From: Rufibacter glacialis
Lineage (GTDB): Bacteria > Bacteroidota > Bacteroidia > Cytophagales > Hymenobacteraceae
Assembly (NCBI RefSeq): GCF_008271745.1
Contig: NZ_VKKZ01000020.1
Location: 558,001 to 622,000, forward strand
Reading direction: 5' to 3'
DNA length: 64,000 bases
The notes below the pieces were generated by a model. That model was not told the origin of the DNA. It did no database searches and saw nothing but the letters and a program-made list of their open reading frames with translations. This document shows, one piece after another, positions 17,361 to 26,048 of the stretch; within the stretch, counting starts at the first letter, position 1; each line of letters opens with the position of its first letter. The translations under genes and the position numbers were made by a program.

Positions 17361-18107
17361 TTATTTATTGCGCTTATAAGCATTCTGGTTTTTTCCTTTC
17401 ACGGTTTCATAAGTCACGCCGCCAGAGGCAAGGGCGGGGAAGCTATAAACCAGGTTCGGCTCTGCCGAGGTCACAAAAGCCTGTTGGTTAAACTTAGTGC
17501 AGATGTCCAGAATGCTGCCGGCAGAATTCTTATCGGCGCTCAGCACATGGATTTCATCTGAGAAGGAAAAAACGATCTTGGTGTTGGTCTCCGCAATGAA
17601 CTGCTCCAGTTCCTGCAGGGTACCGCTGCCTTCAATAGAGACCATGAACTCATTGGAAAGCCCGGTCATGGGTGCCTCTGGGTCGGCGGGGTTTTCTTCA
17701 AAAAATGGGTGGGCAAAAGAGATAGACGGTTCCTTCACCAGTTTCACCAGCAGTTTCTCAACGTCTGAGCAATTGGTACCCGTTGACAGCCTCACTACTG
17801 TGATCACGCCAGAATCCATGGCCACCTCTCCTTCTATGCCCTGGAAATGCGGGAAACGGCCCAAAAGCTGCTGTTTTTCCTGCATCGTGAGGCCTTCCAC
17901 GAATCCTACAAGTACTACTTCTCCTCTGGCTTTGCCAAAATCTACCATTCCCGACTGTTTGTTGAAATACGAGTAATTGAGACAGCTGATGGCCCGGGCA
18001 TCAGACGCCGTGGTACCGGTTAAAAGTGGCTCCACCTCTTCTTTTTCACAAGACATCAGAAAGGAAGCGGCAAAAGAAAAGAACGCGAGAGATAGAATTC
18101 GTTTCAT
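17361..18107 (-). CDS. hypothetical lipoprotein resembling a peptidase prodomain
   Basis: The 248-residue protein has a lipoprotein signal peptide ending FLMSC (Cys20) and an acidic EKEEVEP linker. It seems to hold two similar alpha/beta halves, each with a strand-helix-strand pattern ending in SISFAHPFF or AEPNLVYSF. That ending resembles the VxxAEPN end of subtilase/fervidolysin propeptide domains. No protease is adjacent, so a stand-alone inhibitor or prodomain-like lipoprotein is an inference only. It has its own terminator. Confidence 0.65.
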   Translation of the reverse strand: MKRILSLAFFSFAASFLMSCEKEEVEPLLTGTTASDARAISCLNYSYFNKQSGMVDFGKARGEVVLVGFVEGLTMQEKQQLLGRFPHFQGIEGEVAMDSGVITVVRLSTGTNCSDVEKLLVKLVKEPSISFAHPFFEENPADPEAPMTGLSNEFMVSIEGSGTLQELEQFIAETNTKIVFSFSDEIHVLSADKNSAGSILDICTKFNQQAFVTSAEPNLVYSFPALASGGVTYETVKGKNQNAYKRNK

Positions 18108-18355
18108 AAAAGAAGGAGTTGTAAATATTCAAATGCTCCTTCTACGCTATTCCAATGAAAAAGAAATAGTTTTATAATTAAATTAATCCATTAATTTATA
18201 ACGCCTTCATTATCAAGAAAATAATTTTTCCACTTTGGAATACTAAGTCTAATCCTCTGTTTTAGATACCAATAGAAGCAAATACAAATTCCCTCTTGAA
18301 TACCAAAACCCAGACAGAAACATGACCCCGCAGTAGATGCCAAAGTGATGGTCTT

Positions 18356-19450
18356 TTAAAGCAGCGCCAAGCCGCTACGGCGGTCTAACTTTCCGGTAGC
18401 CGTCTCTGGTAAGCGGGGCAGGTAGCCAAACTGTTTCGGGATTTCATATTTAGACAGCGACTGCGTTAATTTACCCTGTAGGTTGGCCTCCTCTGTGTCG
18501 GTTAAGGGTGTACCTTCCAGAACGGCAATCAAGCGGTCGCCTAGTTTTTCATCGGGCAGGGAGGCCGCAAAAAACCGGCGCGAGATGCCAAGCTCCGCCA
18601 GGGCTTCGCCTAGGGCCGCCTCTACCTTCTCCAACTGCACCTTCACCCCACCAGAATTCACCGTGTTATCGGCCCGGCCCAACCAACGGAACGAATTGGC
18701 TTCTCCCAGCTCTACCAGGTCATTGGTCACCAGGGTTTCCTGGCCAGTCACCTCGGCGGCAATGGTCAGACAGCCACGGTCATCCTGCCCCAGGGTGATT
18801 TCCGGGGGAGCCGTGTAAAACTCAGATTTGCCTTTGCCATTGAGCCGGCGCACGGCAATATGGGAGATGGTCTCGGTCATGCCGTAGCTCTGGTACACAG
18901 GTACTTCCCACGCCTGCACCGCCTCTTCCAGCGGTTTGGCAATGGGGGCACCTCCTAACAAAATCGCCTTCATCTGGTTAAGCTTGGGTACTTTCTCAGG
19001 GGTCTGCTCCAGAATGGTCTGTAATTGCAGCGGCACCAGTGACACGAAATCAAAGTCAGCGGCAGGGTCAATACTAGCCAGAGGGTTGCCCAAAGGCTCA
19101 ATGATGGTCAGGTGCAGGTTGCCCACCAATCCGCGTACCAGCATCATCATGCCGGCTATATATTCGGTATTGAGGCATACCAATACCCGGTCCTCTGGCT
19201 GCAGGTCAAAAATACGCAGGGTGCGCCGCGCACTTGCCTCCATCCGGTCCCGGTGCAGCTCTATCAGCTTGGGGGTACCGGTGCTTCCGGAGGTCTGCAC
19301 CGGAAATTCCTGCACGCCTTGCAGCCAATTTTTACAGAACTCCAGGGTCTTAGCCTCATAACCGTCCAGGGGGATGCTTTCCCGGAAGGAGTAATGCTGG
19401 ATTTCGTCTAGGTAAAATTTCTTTCCGTTCAGGAGCAGGTGGTCAGGCAT
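18356..19450 (-). CDS. menE: o-succinylbenzoate-CoA ligase (MenE)
   Basis: The 364-residue ANL-superfamily enzyme activates o-succinylbenzoate with ATP and CoA in menaquinone synthesis. The phosphate-binding loop TSGSTGTPK is at 53-61, QSYGMTETISH marks the acyl-binding region, and the C-terminal RADNTVNSGGVKVQLEKVE hinge and LPETATGKLDRR lysine loop are present. It is shorter than typical MenE (about 450 residues), as usual in Bacteroidota. The ATG at 19448-19450 (MPDHLLLNGKKFY) is used because the upstream extension is encoded by repeats. It follows menB with a 256-base repeat-filled gap. Confidence 0.9.
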   Translation of the reverse strand: MPDHLLLNGKKFYLDEIQHYSFRESIPLDGYEAKTLEFCKNWLQGVQEFPVQTSGSTGTPKLIELHRDRMEASARRTLRIFDLQPEDRVLVCLNTEYIAGMMMLVRGLVGNLHLTIIEPLGNPLASIDPAADFDFVSLVPLQLQTILEQTPEKVPKLNQMKAILLGGAPIAKPLEEAVQAWEVPVYQSYGMTETISHIAVRRLNGKGKSEFYTAPPEITLGQDDRGCLTIAAEVTGQETLVTNDLVELGEANSFRWLGRADNTVNSGGVKVQLEKVEAALGEALAELGISRRFFAASLPDEKLGDRLIAVLEGTPLTDTEEANLQGKLTQSLSKYEIPKQFGYLPRLPETATGKLDRRSGLALL

Positions 19451-19470
19451 AGGTACAGTGTTTGGGAATT

Positions 19471-19698
19471 GGACGTAAGGCACAAGACTTAAGGGACGTA
19501 AGACACAAGACTTAAGGGACGTAAGACACAAGACTTAAGGGACGTAAGACACAAGACATAAGATTCAAGACTTTTCTTGAAAACCTATGAAGGAAGCCTA
19601 CAAAGGCAAGGTAAGTTGTAAAAGGAAAGAGGTAGCTTTTATAAAAGCTACCTCTTGGAGAGAAAAAATCTTGGGTCTTATATCTAGCGTCTTGAGTC
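19471..19698. repeat. heptamer arrays around a perfect palindrome between menB and menE
   Basis: Left arm: four copies of a 23-bp unit (19471-19562), each made of three GACNNAA heptamers plus GG. Centre: a perfect 30-bp palindrome without loop (19627-19656, core AGCTTTTATAAAAGCT). Right arm: four inverted heptamers of type NNNNGTC (19671-19698), starting 8 bases after the menB stop. The right arm, reverse complemented, is nearly identical to the array at 56891-56925, so the two gaps carry copies of one element. Confidence 0.9.
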
Positions 19699-19706
19699 TT
19701 AAAAAA

Positions 19707-20531
19707 TCAAGGGAATTTAGGGTACTTGGAAAAATCCGGCTTGCGTTTTTCCAGGAAGGCGTTTTTACCTTCTTTGGCTTCATCAGAGAGGTAATACAAC
19801 AGTGTGGCGTCGCCGGCCAGCTGCTGGATGCCTGACTGACCGTCTAATTCGGCGTTGAAAGAGGCCTTGAGCATGCGCAGGGCCAGCGGGCTTTTCTCCA
19901 GGATTTTCTGGCACCACTCCACGGTGGTAGCCTCCAGTTGCTCCAACGGCACCACTTTGTTCACCAAGCCCATATCCAGCGCTTCCTGGGCATTGTATTG
20001 GTCACAGAGGTACCAGATTTCACGGGCCTTCTTCTGCCCCACCACACGGGCCAGGTAAGAGGCGCCAAATCCGCCGTCAAAAGATCCTACTTTAGGGCCA
20101 GTCTGGCCGAACCGGGCATTTTCCGCTGCAATGGAAAGATCACATACCACGTGTAGTACGTGCCCGCCGCCAATGGCCCAGCCGGCCACCATAGCAATCA
20201 CCGGTTTAGGAATCCGGCGGATCTGCATCTGCAGGTCCAGCACGTTGAGGCGGGGAACGGTGTCTTCGCCAATGTAGCCGCCATGGCCGCGCACGCTTTG
20301 GTCACCGCCCGAACAGAAAGCCTTGCCGCCTTCGCCGGTTAAGATGATGGCGCCAATCTCGGCGTTGTCGCGGCAGATGTTCATGGCATCAATCATCTCG
20401 GCTACCGTGCGGGGCGTGAAGGCGTTGTGCACGTGCGGCCGGTTGATGCTGATCTTGGCAATGCCGTTATAAAATTGGAAGAGTATTTCCTGATATTCTT
20501 TTAGGGTAGTCCAGTGGATGGTGCTTTGCAT
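19707..20531 (-). CDS. menB: 1,4-dihydroxy-2-naphthoyl-CoA synthase
   Basis: The 274-residue crotonase-fold enzyme cyclises o-succinylbenzoyl-CoA to DHNA-CoA in menaquinone synthesis. The oxyanion-hole region [19 protein letters not shown], the [17 protein letters not shown] segment, and the MenB-specific [25 protein letters not shown] are present, at normal length. A TACCTTTG promoter motif 62 bases upstream suggests that menB starts its own transcript separately from menF-menD. Confidence 0.97.
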   Translation of the reverse strand: MQSTIHWTTLKEYQEILFQFYNGIAKISINRPHVHNAFTPRTVAEMIDAMNICRDNAEIGAIILTGEGGKAFCSGGDQSVRGHGGYIGEDTVPRLNVLDLQMQIRRIPKPVIAMVAGWAIGGGHVLHVVCDLSIAAENARFGQTGPKVGSFDGGFGASYLARVVGQKKAREIWYLCDQYNAQEALDMGLVNKVVPLEQLEATTVEWCQKILEKSPLALRMLKASFNAELDGQSGIQQLAGDATLLYYLSDEAKEGKNAFLEKRKPDFSKYPKFP

Positions 20532-20592
20532 GAACCTCAGTTTTGGTGGAACTTTTCAGGGCATAAAGGTACAATGCCCTTGCCGGAATATG

Positions 20593-20600
20593 CAAAGGTA
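20593..20600 (-). promoter_or_regulatory. -7 motif TACCTTTG for menB
   Basis: TACCTTTG on the reverse strand; a TTG lies 22 bases further upstream (20623-20625), slightly longer than the usual 19-21. It lies between the doxX stop at 20631 and menB. Confidence 0.55.
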
Positions 20601-20630
20601 GGCGGAGAAATGCGCTCATCCGCAAGAATT

Positions 20631-21098
20631 TTAAACAGACATACCCCTCTTCTTCTCTTGCAGCCTTTTCTCGTTCATCTCAAATTTGTGGTCTACTGAG
20701 TAATACCCAGAACCGCCTACAAAGTAAAAAATGAGGGCAATCAAGGTCACCAGAGAAACCGCGAACTGGGGGTTACCGGAGAAAAAACCCTGGTCAGGGT
20801 TGAAGAAGAAAACCGCCCCCACCAGAATAGGAATCTGGAACCCCACTGCCACCCGCGTGATCAGCCCCAGGGCAATCAGAACCCCTCCCACCAAATGCGC
20901 GAACGCCACATAATGCGCTAGTCCCAGGGCCACAAAATGGAATTGGCTGTTCTGGATGATCTGGGCCAGGCCCGAGGTGTCAGAGATGAACATGATGCCT
21001 TTGTACAGGATAAAAAGGCCCAGAATGATTCTACCGTAGTCATACGCCACCGGATGGTGCTCATGTTGCCACCGGTCTACTTGTTGTACCCAACTCAT
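20631..21098 (-). CDS. DoxX family membrane protein, copy 2 of the men cluster
   Basis: The 155-residue protein has four hydrophobic helices of the DoxX/DoxD type (GRIILGLFILYKGIMFI, ALGLAHYVAFAHLVGGVLIALGLITRVA, VGFQIPILVGAVFFF, FAVSLVTLIALIFYFVGGSGYYSVDHK). It is clearly paralogous to the next gene (shared HHKHR/HEHHPV start, YDYGRI, GGSGYYSxDHK end). DoxX proteins are integral membrane proteins, some linked to quinone or thiosulfate redox chemistry; the role here is unknown. Confidence 0.85.
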   Translation of the reverse strand: MSWVQQVDRWQHEHHPVAYDYGRIILGLFILYKGIMFISDTSGLAQIIQNSQFHFVALGLAHYVAFAHLVGGVLIALGLITRVAVGFQIPILVGAVFFFNPDQGFFSGNPQFAVSLVTLIALIFYFVGGSGYYSVDHKFEMNEKRLQEKKRGMSV

Positions 21099-21268
21099 CT
21101 TTTTTCGCTTCTGCTAAGCGCCTCCGTTTGAATTCAAGCACTCCTACTCACGCGTCAGATAACCTTTCTTGGGGACCACACTGCCTTTAAAACAGCGAAA
21201 GGCAGGTGCATCCAAGGGTGGGGAGCCATCGTCGCCTTATCTAAATCTAAAGAAGGGCCGTAGTGGTC

Positions 21269-21799
21269 CTACATTTGGGGCAGGCCGGTATTCACCCCCC
21301 GGTCCTCGCGCATCAGGCGGGCCTTAAGGGTCTGGGATTTATGTCTTTTGAGCAGATGTTTCCGCTCTACCATCTGTTTGTGGTCAAAAGAATAGTACCC
21401 TGAGCCCCCTACCAGGTAGAACGCCAGAAAGAGCAAGGTGTACAGCGCCACCGCAAACGGGGAGTACAGGGAGAACAGATCATGGGTTGGACTGAAAAAC
21501 AGAACGGCACACATCACAATGGGGATCTGCACCAGGCAGGCGATGCGGGTGTGCCAGCCCACCATGATCATCAGGCCGCCCACTACGTGGATGCTGGCAA
21601 TGGTGTAGGCCAGAAAGGTAGAAAGAGAATATAACTTACTTTCCAGAAGGATTTGCTCCAGCGCGGTGATGTTGAACAGAAACTGAACCCCTTTGAATAA
21701 GAGAAAACACCCTAACGCAATTCTGCCGTAGTCATACAGCACCACCCGGTGTTTATGGTGCCATTTCTCAACATCTTTGGTAAACTCCATGATTTTCAC
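21269..21799 (-). CDS. DoxX family membrane protein, copy 1 of the men cluster
   Basis: The 176-residue, four-helix DoxX paralogue starts MKIMEFTKDVEKWHHKHRVVLYDYGRIALG and ends its membrane part with YLVGGSGYYSFDHKQM, then has a basic cytoplasmic tail of about 30 residues that copy 2 lacks. It lies between menD and copy 2 on the same strand with gaps of about 100 and 170 bases. Its position between menaquinone genes suggests a quinone-related role, but this is inference. Confidence 0.85.
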   Translation of the reverse strand: MKIMEFTKDVEKWHHKHRVVLYDYGRIALGCFLLFKGVQFLFNITALEQILLESKLYSLSTFLAYTIASIHVVGGLMIMVGWHTRIACLVQIPIVMCAVLFFSPTHDLFSLYSPFAVALYTLLFLAFYLVGGSGYYSFDHKQMVERKHLLKRHKSQTLKARLMREDRGVNTGLPQM

Positions 21800-21897
21800 G
21801 CCATTACAGCAGCGTCTCCAATAGGAATTTACGACTTATTTTTCCCTAAGTCAATGACCAGGATGTTAATTATTTCCAAATATTTCAAAGATGAATG

Positions 21898-23607
21898 CTA
21901 ACCATTGCTAATTTTTGCCACCTGTTCTTTGTACAAAGAAAAAGCGGCAAAATTTTCGGAACTGTCTGTCACTACTTCTATCAGCTGGGGACCGGCAGCC
22001 AGGTCAAAGAAAGTAGGGAACAAGGCGGTCAACGCGGCGGCATCAGTAACCTGGTGGTACTGCAAGCCCATATCTTCCGCAGTTCTTTGGGCGGTTTGCC
22101 GTTGGTCCGTCTCAAAATAAGCCCGTAACTCAGGCTGGCTTCTGGGGCCTTCCAGCATTCTGAAGATCCCGCCCCCGTGGTTGTTCAACACTAAAATGCG
22201 CAGGTTCTGGGGCAGGTAATTGTGCCAAAGAGCGTTGCGGTCGTATAGGAAGGCCATGTCACCGGTGAGTAGAGTCACCAATGTATCTGTGCTCAACGCA
22301 GCTCCTACCGCCGTACTGGTGCTGCCGTCAATTCCGCTGGTGCCCCGGTTGGCAAATACCTCTACCCCCTCCTTTTCGGCTACGCCGATGAGGTTGGCGT
22401 ACCGCACGCTCATGCTGTTAGCCAGGTGCACCTGGCTCTGGGCAGGCAGGCTCCGCAAAAAGTGGTAACAGGCCTGGAATTCGGAAAAGGGGCTGTTTTC
22501 CTGAAAAGCCTCTAAAACGGCCTTGCCTTTCTGGTCCAGATTAAACCAGGCTTGGGCAAAGGCGGGCGAGACTGGAAGCCTAGGTCCAGCAGCCATCTGC
22601 CGGAAGAATTCCTGGGGTGTGGTCCTGATGATCTGGGTCAGGGCCTGGAAGGTATCGGCTACCATGCCGGCGGGCTGGATGTGCCAATGGTGCAATTGCT
22701 TCTGCTTGCGCAGGAAGAGTTTCAGGTTTTTGGAAATAAGGGATTTGTGGAAGGTGATCAACAGATCCGGTGCCAGCGCGGTAGAGTCCGAAACGTTCTT
22801 CGCCCCCAGGAACACGTCATGGTAATTAATGCTTTCTCCGGCTACCTGCTGGTTACTGATGGCATCGGTGACAAAGACCGCCCCGGTGGCCTGGCAGAAC
22901 TGCTTTACCTGCGCATACAGCGCTTCGTCTTTTTTATTCTGCCCTGCTACCACCAGTACGCGTTGGTACCGCTGCATTTCCTTCTTCAGATGCTCCCACG
23001 CCTCGGGCGCCAGCCCGAAACTGGAGGGAAGTTCGGCTATTACCTTCACGTCCTGGGAAAAGGCAAACTCCTCCCCCGGCTCCGGATAAAAGGGTTCCCG
23101 CAGGGGAATATTGATATGCACCGGCCCGGGGGGGTAAGCCGCCACCTCGTTCAGGCCTTCGTTGATCAAGCGGCCCGCAAACCAAAGGTCATCCGTGTGG
23201 GTGCTCCCTACCGGAAAATCCAGGCTACGCTTTACGTGCCCACCGTAAATATGCGACTGCCTGATGGTTTGCCCGTCCAGCTGGTCTATCCATTCCGGCG
23301 GCCGGTCGGCGGTTAAGACCAACAGCGGGATGTGCTGGTAAAAGGCTTCGGCCACGGCCGGGGCGTAATTATAGGCGGCAGTGCCGGAAGTGCACACTAG
23401 AACTACCGGGAGGCCTGTCTGCTGCGCGATGCCTAAACCTATGAAGGCGGCACTCCGCTCATCGGGTACCGTGCGCACCCGTAGCTGGGGGTGCCGGGCA
23501 AAAGCCAGCGTTAAAGGCGCGCACCGTGACCCCGGCGACAAAACAATATCCTGCACCCCTTTTCGGGCACAGATCTCGGCAATATCTATTACGGCTTGCA
23601 AGATCAT
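21898..23607 (-). CDS. menD: SEPHCHC synthase (MenD)
   Basis: The 569-residue thiamine-diphosphate enzyme joins isochorismate and 2-oxoglutarate, the first committed step of menaquinone synthesis. The N-terminal domain has VLSPGSRCAPLTLAFA and the cofactor-activating E50 in VPDERSAAF. CTSGTAAYNYAPAVAEA and LTADRPPEW follow, and the C-terminal ThDP motif is GDMAFLYDRNALW...NNHGGGIF. Its start overlaps the menF stop by 4 bases (ATGA type), so the two are translationally coupled. Confidence 0.97.
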   Translation of the reverse strand: MILQAVIDIAEICARKGVQDIVLSPGSRCAPLTLAFARHPQLRVRTVPDERSAAFIGLGIAQQTGLPVVLVCTSGTAAYNYAPAVAEAFYQHIPLLVLTADRPPEWIDQLDGQTIRQSHIYGGHVKRSLDFPVGSTHTDDLWFAGRLINEGLNEVAAYPPGPVHINIPLREPFYPEPGEEFAFSQDVKVIAELPSSFGLAPEAWEHLKKEMQRYQRVLVVAGQNKKDEALYAQVKQFCQATGAVFVTDAISNQQVAGESINYHDVFLGAKNVSDSTALAPDLLITFHKSLISKNLKLFLRKQKQLHHWHIQPAGMVADTFQALTQIIRTTPQEFFRQMAAGPRLPVSPAFAQAWFNLDQKGKAVLEAFQENSPFSEFQACYHFLRSLPAQSQVHLANSMSVRYANLIGVAEKEGVEVFANRGTSGIDGSTSTAVGAALSTDTLVTLLTGDMAFLYDRNALWHNYLPQNLRILVLNNHGGGIFRMLEGPRSQPELRAYFETDQRQTAQRTAEDMGLQYHQVTDAAALTALFPTFFDLAAGPQLIEVVTDSSENFAAFSLYKEQVAKISNG

Positions 23608-24818
23608 GATTCAGAGGCTTTAAATAAACGGAGCACGGTTTGCATCTTGTGCTCGGTCTCTACCCACTCCTGGGCAGGGTTGGAATCAGCAGTCATACCG
23701 GCCCCACCGTAAGCGGTTACTGTACCCTCGCCCAATTCCACGCACCGCAGGTTCACGAACAGGTTCGTTTCCTGCCCCAACTGGATTGGTCCCAAATAAC
23801 CGCTGTAGTACCGTCGGTCATGCTGTTCCAGATCGTTGATCATCTGCAGAGCGGCTTTTTTAGGCATGCCCCCTACCGCCGAGGTTGGATGCAGGAGTTC
23901 CAACATCTGCGTGCCCAGATGAGGGAAACCCACCTCTTCCATGGCCGCACTATACTCTGAGCGAAGGTGCAGCAGATTACCTGCCGCCACCGTGCGCGGA
24001 CCCATCTCTACATAATCGCGGAGCCTGATGTGCTTGAAACAACTGATGATGTAGCGCTGCACCAGGGCCTGTTCCTCTATCTCTTTCTGACGCCAGATGG
24101 CATCTGCGGGCGTAAGGCCATTGGTAGAGACTTGGGTTCCAGCTAAAGCCACGGTCCGGAAGACCTGGTGCCGGTCTATCTGCACCAGCAGTTCGGGGGT
24201 GGCTCCCAGCCAGGTACCCAGGCCGGGAATGGCCACCAGGGAAACAAAGGCCGTAGGGTAGAGCTTCTCCAGCTGGGAAAATGCCTGCAGTACCTCAAAC
24301 CCGTCATACAGGGGCAAGGTTTTAGTACGGGAAAGAACCACCTTCTCCAGACAACCAGCTTGCATGGCTTTGATGGCAGCGGTAGCTGATTGCTCAAAGG
24401 CGTCTCTGGGGATGGTCTTTGGCGCCCCCGCCGGATGGCACGGCCACGGTTCCAGCTGCCCCCGAATTTGCGCCTGTTTTTCTAATTCCTGCCAAAAAAC
24501 AGGAGGTAAATCTTGGTTCCCTTTCTCTGGCTGGGCACCCGGTTTCCCGGAAAAATAAAGGTCGGCGGGCAGGAAGACGTTAGGACTGGCTTCAGAAACC
24601 TGGAAAGGGCAAAACGCGAACCCTTGCTGAGGACCTTCCAAGGGCGGCACGGTGGGCTGGATTTCGGAAGCTACTACCACCTGAAGTGCCTGGGTGTTGG
24701 GCAGCCGCCAGACTGCCACGGGAAGGTGGGCGGCTAACGCGGCCCTGAAAATATGGTGGGCAGTTTCTTCTACGGAACCTGCCAGATGGGGGGAAGAGTA
24801 AAGGGTTTCTTGGGACAT
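23604..24818 (-). CDS. menF: isochorismate synthase (MenF)
   Basis: The 404-residue chorismate-utilising enzyme isomerises chorismate to isochorismate at the entry to menaquinone synthesis. The conserved C-terminal domain is complete: EKVVLSRTKTLPL, GTWLGATPELLV, FRTVALAGTQ, the HPTSAVGGMPK signature, RRYYSGYLGPI, and GAGMTADSNPAQEWVETEHKM. The N-terminal about 130 residues are variable. It overlaps menD by 4 bases and follows the thioesterase gene by 6, forming a tight unit. Confidence 0.95.
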   Translation of the reverse strand: MSQETLYSSPHLAGSVEETAHHIFRAALAAHLPVAVWRLPNTQALQVVVASEIQPTVPPLEGPQQGFAFCPFQVSEASPNVFLPADLYFSGKPGAQPEKGNQDLPPVFWQELEKQAQIRGQLEPWPCHPAGAPKTIPRDAFEQSATAAIKAMQAGCLEKVVLSRTKTLPLYDGFEVLQAFSQLEKLYPTAFVSLVAIPGLGTWLGATPELLVQIDRHQVFRTVALAGTQVSTNGLTPADAIWRQKEIEEQALVQRYIISCFKHIRLRDYVEMGPRTVAAGNLLHLRSEYSAAMEEVGFPHLGTQMLELLHPTSAVGGMPKKAALQMINDLEQHDRRYYSGYLGPIQLGQETNLFVNLRCVELGEGTVTAYGGAGMTADSNPAQEWVETEHKMQTVLRLFKASES

Positions 24819-24824
24819 GGAAGG

Positions 24825-25247
24825 TTATCTATCCAGAACGGCCATGGTGATGCGGCTGATGCAGACCAGGTCACCGGCTTCTGAGGTAATACGGATTTCC
24901 CAGACCTGGGTCTTGCGGCCCACGTGCAGGGCCGTGGCCTTGCCGTAAACATAGCCGCTGCGCACGCTCTTGATGTGGTTGGCGTTGATCTCCAGCCCCA
25001 CGCAATACTGTTTATCCAGATCCAGGAACATGGTGGCCCCAACACTGCCCAGGGTCTCGGCCAGGGCCACAGAGGCACCCCCGTGCAGGAGGCCCAACGG
25101 CTGGTGCGTGCGGTGGTCCACCGGCATGCGCCCTATCAGGTAGTCATCACCTATTTCAGTGTACTCCATGCCCAGATGCTCCCCTAAGGTGTTTTTGTTC
25201 CAGGCATTTAACTGTTCCAGGGTTACATCTGCGCGTCTTTTCATCAA
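24825..25247 (-). CDS. hotdog thioesterase, probable DHNA-CoA thioesterase (MenI-like)
   Basis: The 140-residue PaaI/YdiI-type hotdog protein has the motif PLGLLHGGASVALAETLGSVGA, with the Glu of ALAETLGS in the catalytic position of this branch. As the first gene of the men unit, 6 bases before menF, it most likely hydrolyses 1,4-dihydroxy-2-naphthoyl-CoA, the step between MenB and MenA. The general family also includes other aryl-CoA thioesterases, so the role rests on context. Confidence 0.85.
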   Translation of the reverse strand: MMKRRADVTLEQLNAWNKNTLGEHLGMEYTEIGDDYLIGRMPVDHRTHQPLGLLHGGASVALAETLGSVGATMFLDLDKQYCVGLEINANHIKSVRSGYVYGKATALHVGRKTQVWEIRITSEAGDLVCISRITMAVLDR

Positions 25248-25296
25248 GAGTTCTCGTAATTATGGCCTATCTTAGAGGCTGCAAATTAGCGTAAAA

Positions 25297-25911
25297 TTGA
25301 GCCTCAAAAAAATCTACCTCGTTCGCCACGGTCAAACGGATCTTAACCTGCAGGGTATTGTGCAGGGAAGCGGGATTGACAGTATCCTCAATGAAACCGG
25401 CCTTTGGCAAGCCGATAAATTTTTCCAGGCCTACAAAGACATCGCCTTTGACAAGGTCTATACCTCGGTGCTGCAGCGGAGCGTGCAGAGTGTGCAGGGC
25501 TTCCTTGACCTGGGCATTCCGCATGAGCGGCACGCCGGGCTCAATGAGATTTGCTGGGGCACCCGGGAAGGCACCCGCATTACCCCAGAGGAAGACGCCT
25601 ATTACTTTGACATGCTCCAGCGGTGGCAGAACGGGGAGACCAGCGAACCCATTGAAGGCGGCGAGAGCCCCCAAGACGTGGCCGACCGGCAGAGACCGGT
25701 CATTGACCTGATCCTTTCCCGGCCCCAGGAAAAGACGATTCTGATCTGCATGCACGGCCGAGCCATGCGCGTGCTGCTGGCCCAACTGCTGCGCTACCCG
25801 CTGCACCAGATGGACCGCTTCCTGCACCAGAACCTGTGCATGTACCAGCTCAATTACACAGGTTCTATGTTCTGGGTAGAGCGCTTTGCCGATGTGTCAC
25901 ATTTAACCTAG
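25297..25911 (+). CDS. histidine phosphatase family protein
   Basis: The 204-residue phosphoglycerate-mutase-fold protein has the phosphohistidine motif LVRHGQT (H11), a second Arg in SVLQRSVQS, the acid NEICWGTREG and the second His in CMHGRAMRVLL. It acts as a phosphatase or mutase; the substrate is unknown. The start is TTG (25297-25299, MSLKKIYLVRHG); the only upstream ATG at 25262 is out of frame and stops at once. It is divergent from the men unit with a 49-base gap, so the promoters overlap. Confidence 0.88.
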   Translation: MSLKKIYLVRHGQTDLNLQGIVQGSGIDSILNETGLWQADKFFQAYKDIAFDKVYTSVLQRSVQSVQGFLDLGIPHERHAGLNEICWGTREGTRITPEEDAYYFDMLQRWQNGETSEPIEGGESPQDVADRQRPVIDLILSRPQEKTILICMHGRAMRVLLAQLLRYPLHQMDRFLHQNLCMYQLNYTGSMFWVERFADVSHLT

Positions 25912-25929
25912 AGAAAACAACAACTTTCC

Positions 25930-25968
25930 GGTTTTTGGCCCTAATTCTTGAAAACTAGCCAAAAAACC
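25930..25968. repeat. palindrome GGTTTTTGGC / GCCAAAAAACC
   Basis: A stem of 10-11 bp with an 18-base TTCTTGAAAA-containing centre, 19 bases after the phosphatase stop. It belongs to the dispersed palindrome family and may terminate that gene. Confidence 0.5.
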
Positions 25969-26048
25969 ACCCAGAATCTCTTAAACGCATATTTGTATTA
26001 CAGCATTTTTGCCTCTATTTTTGAGGCCTTAAAACCGAGCAAAAAACT

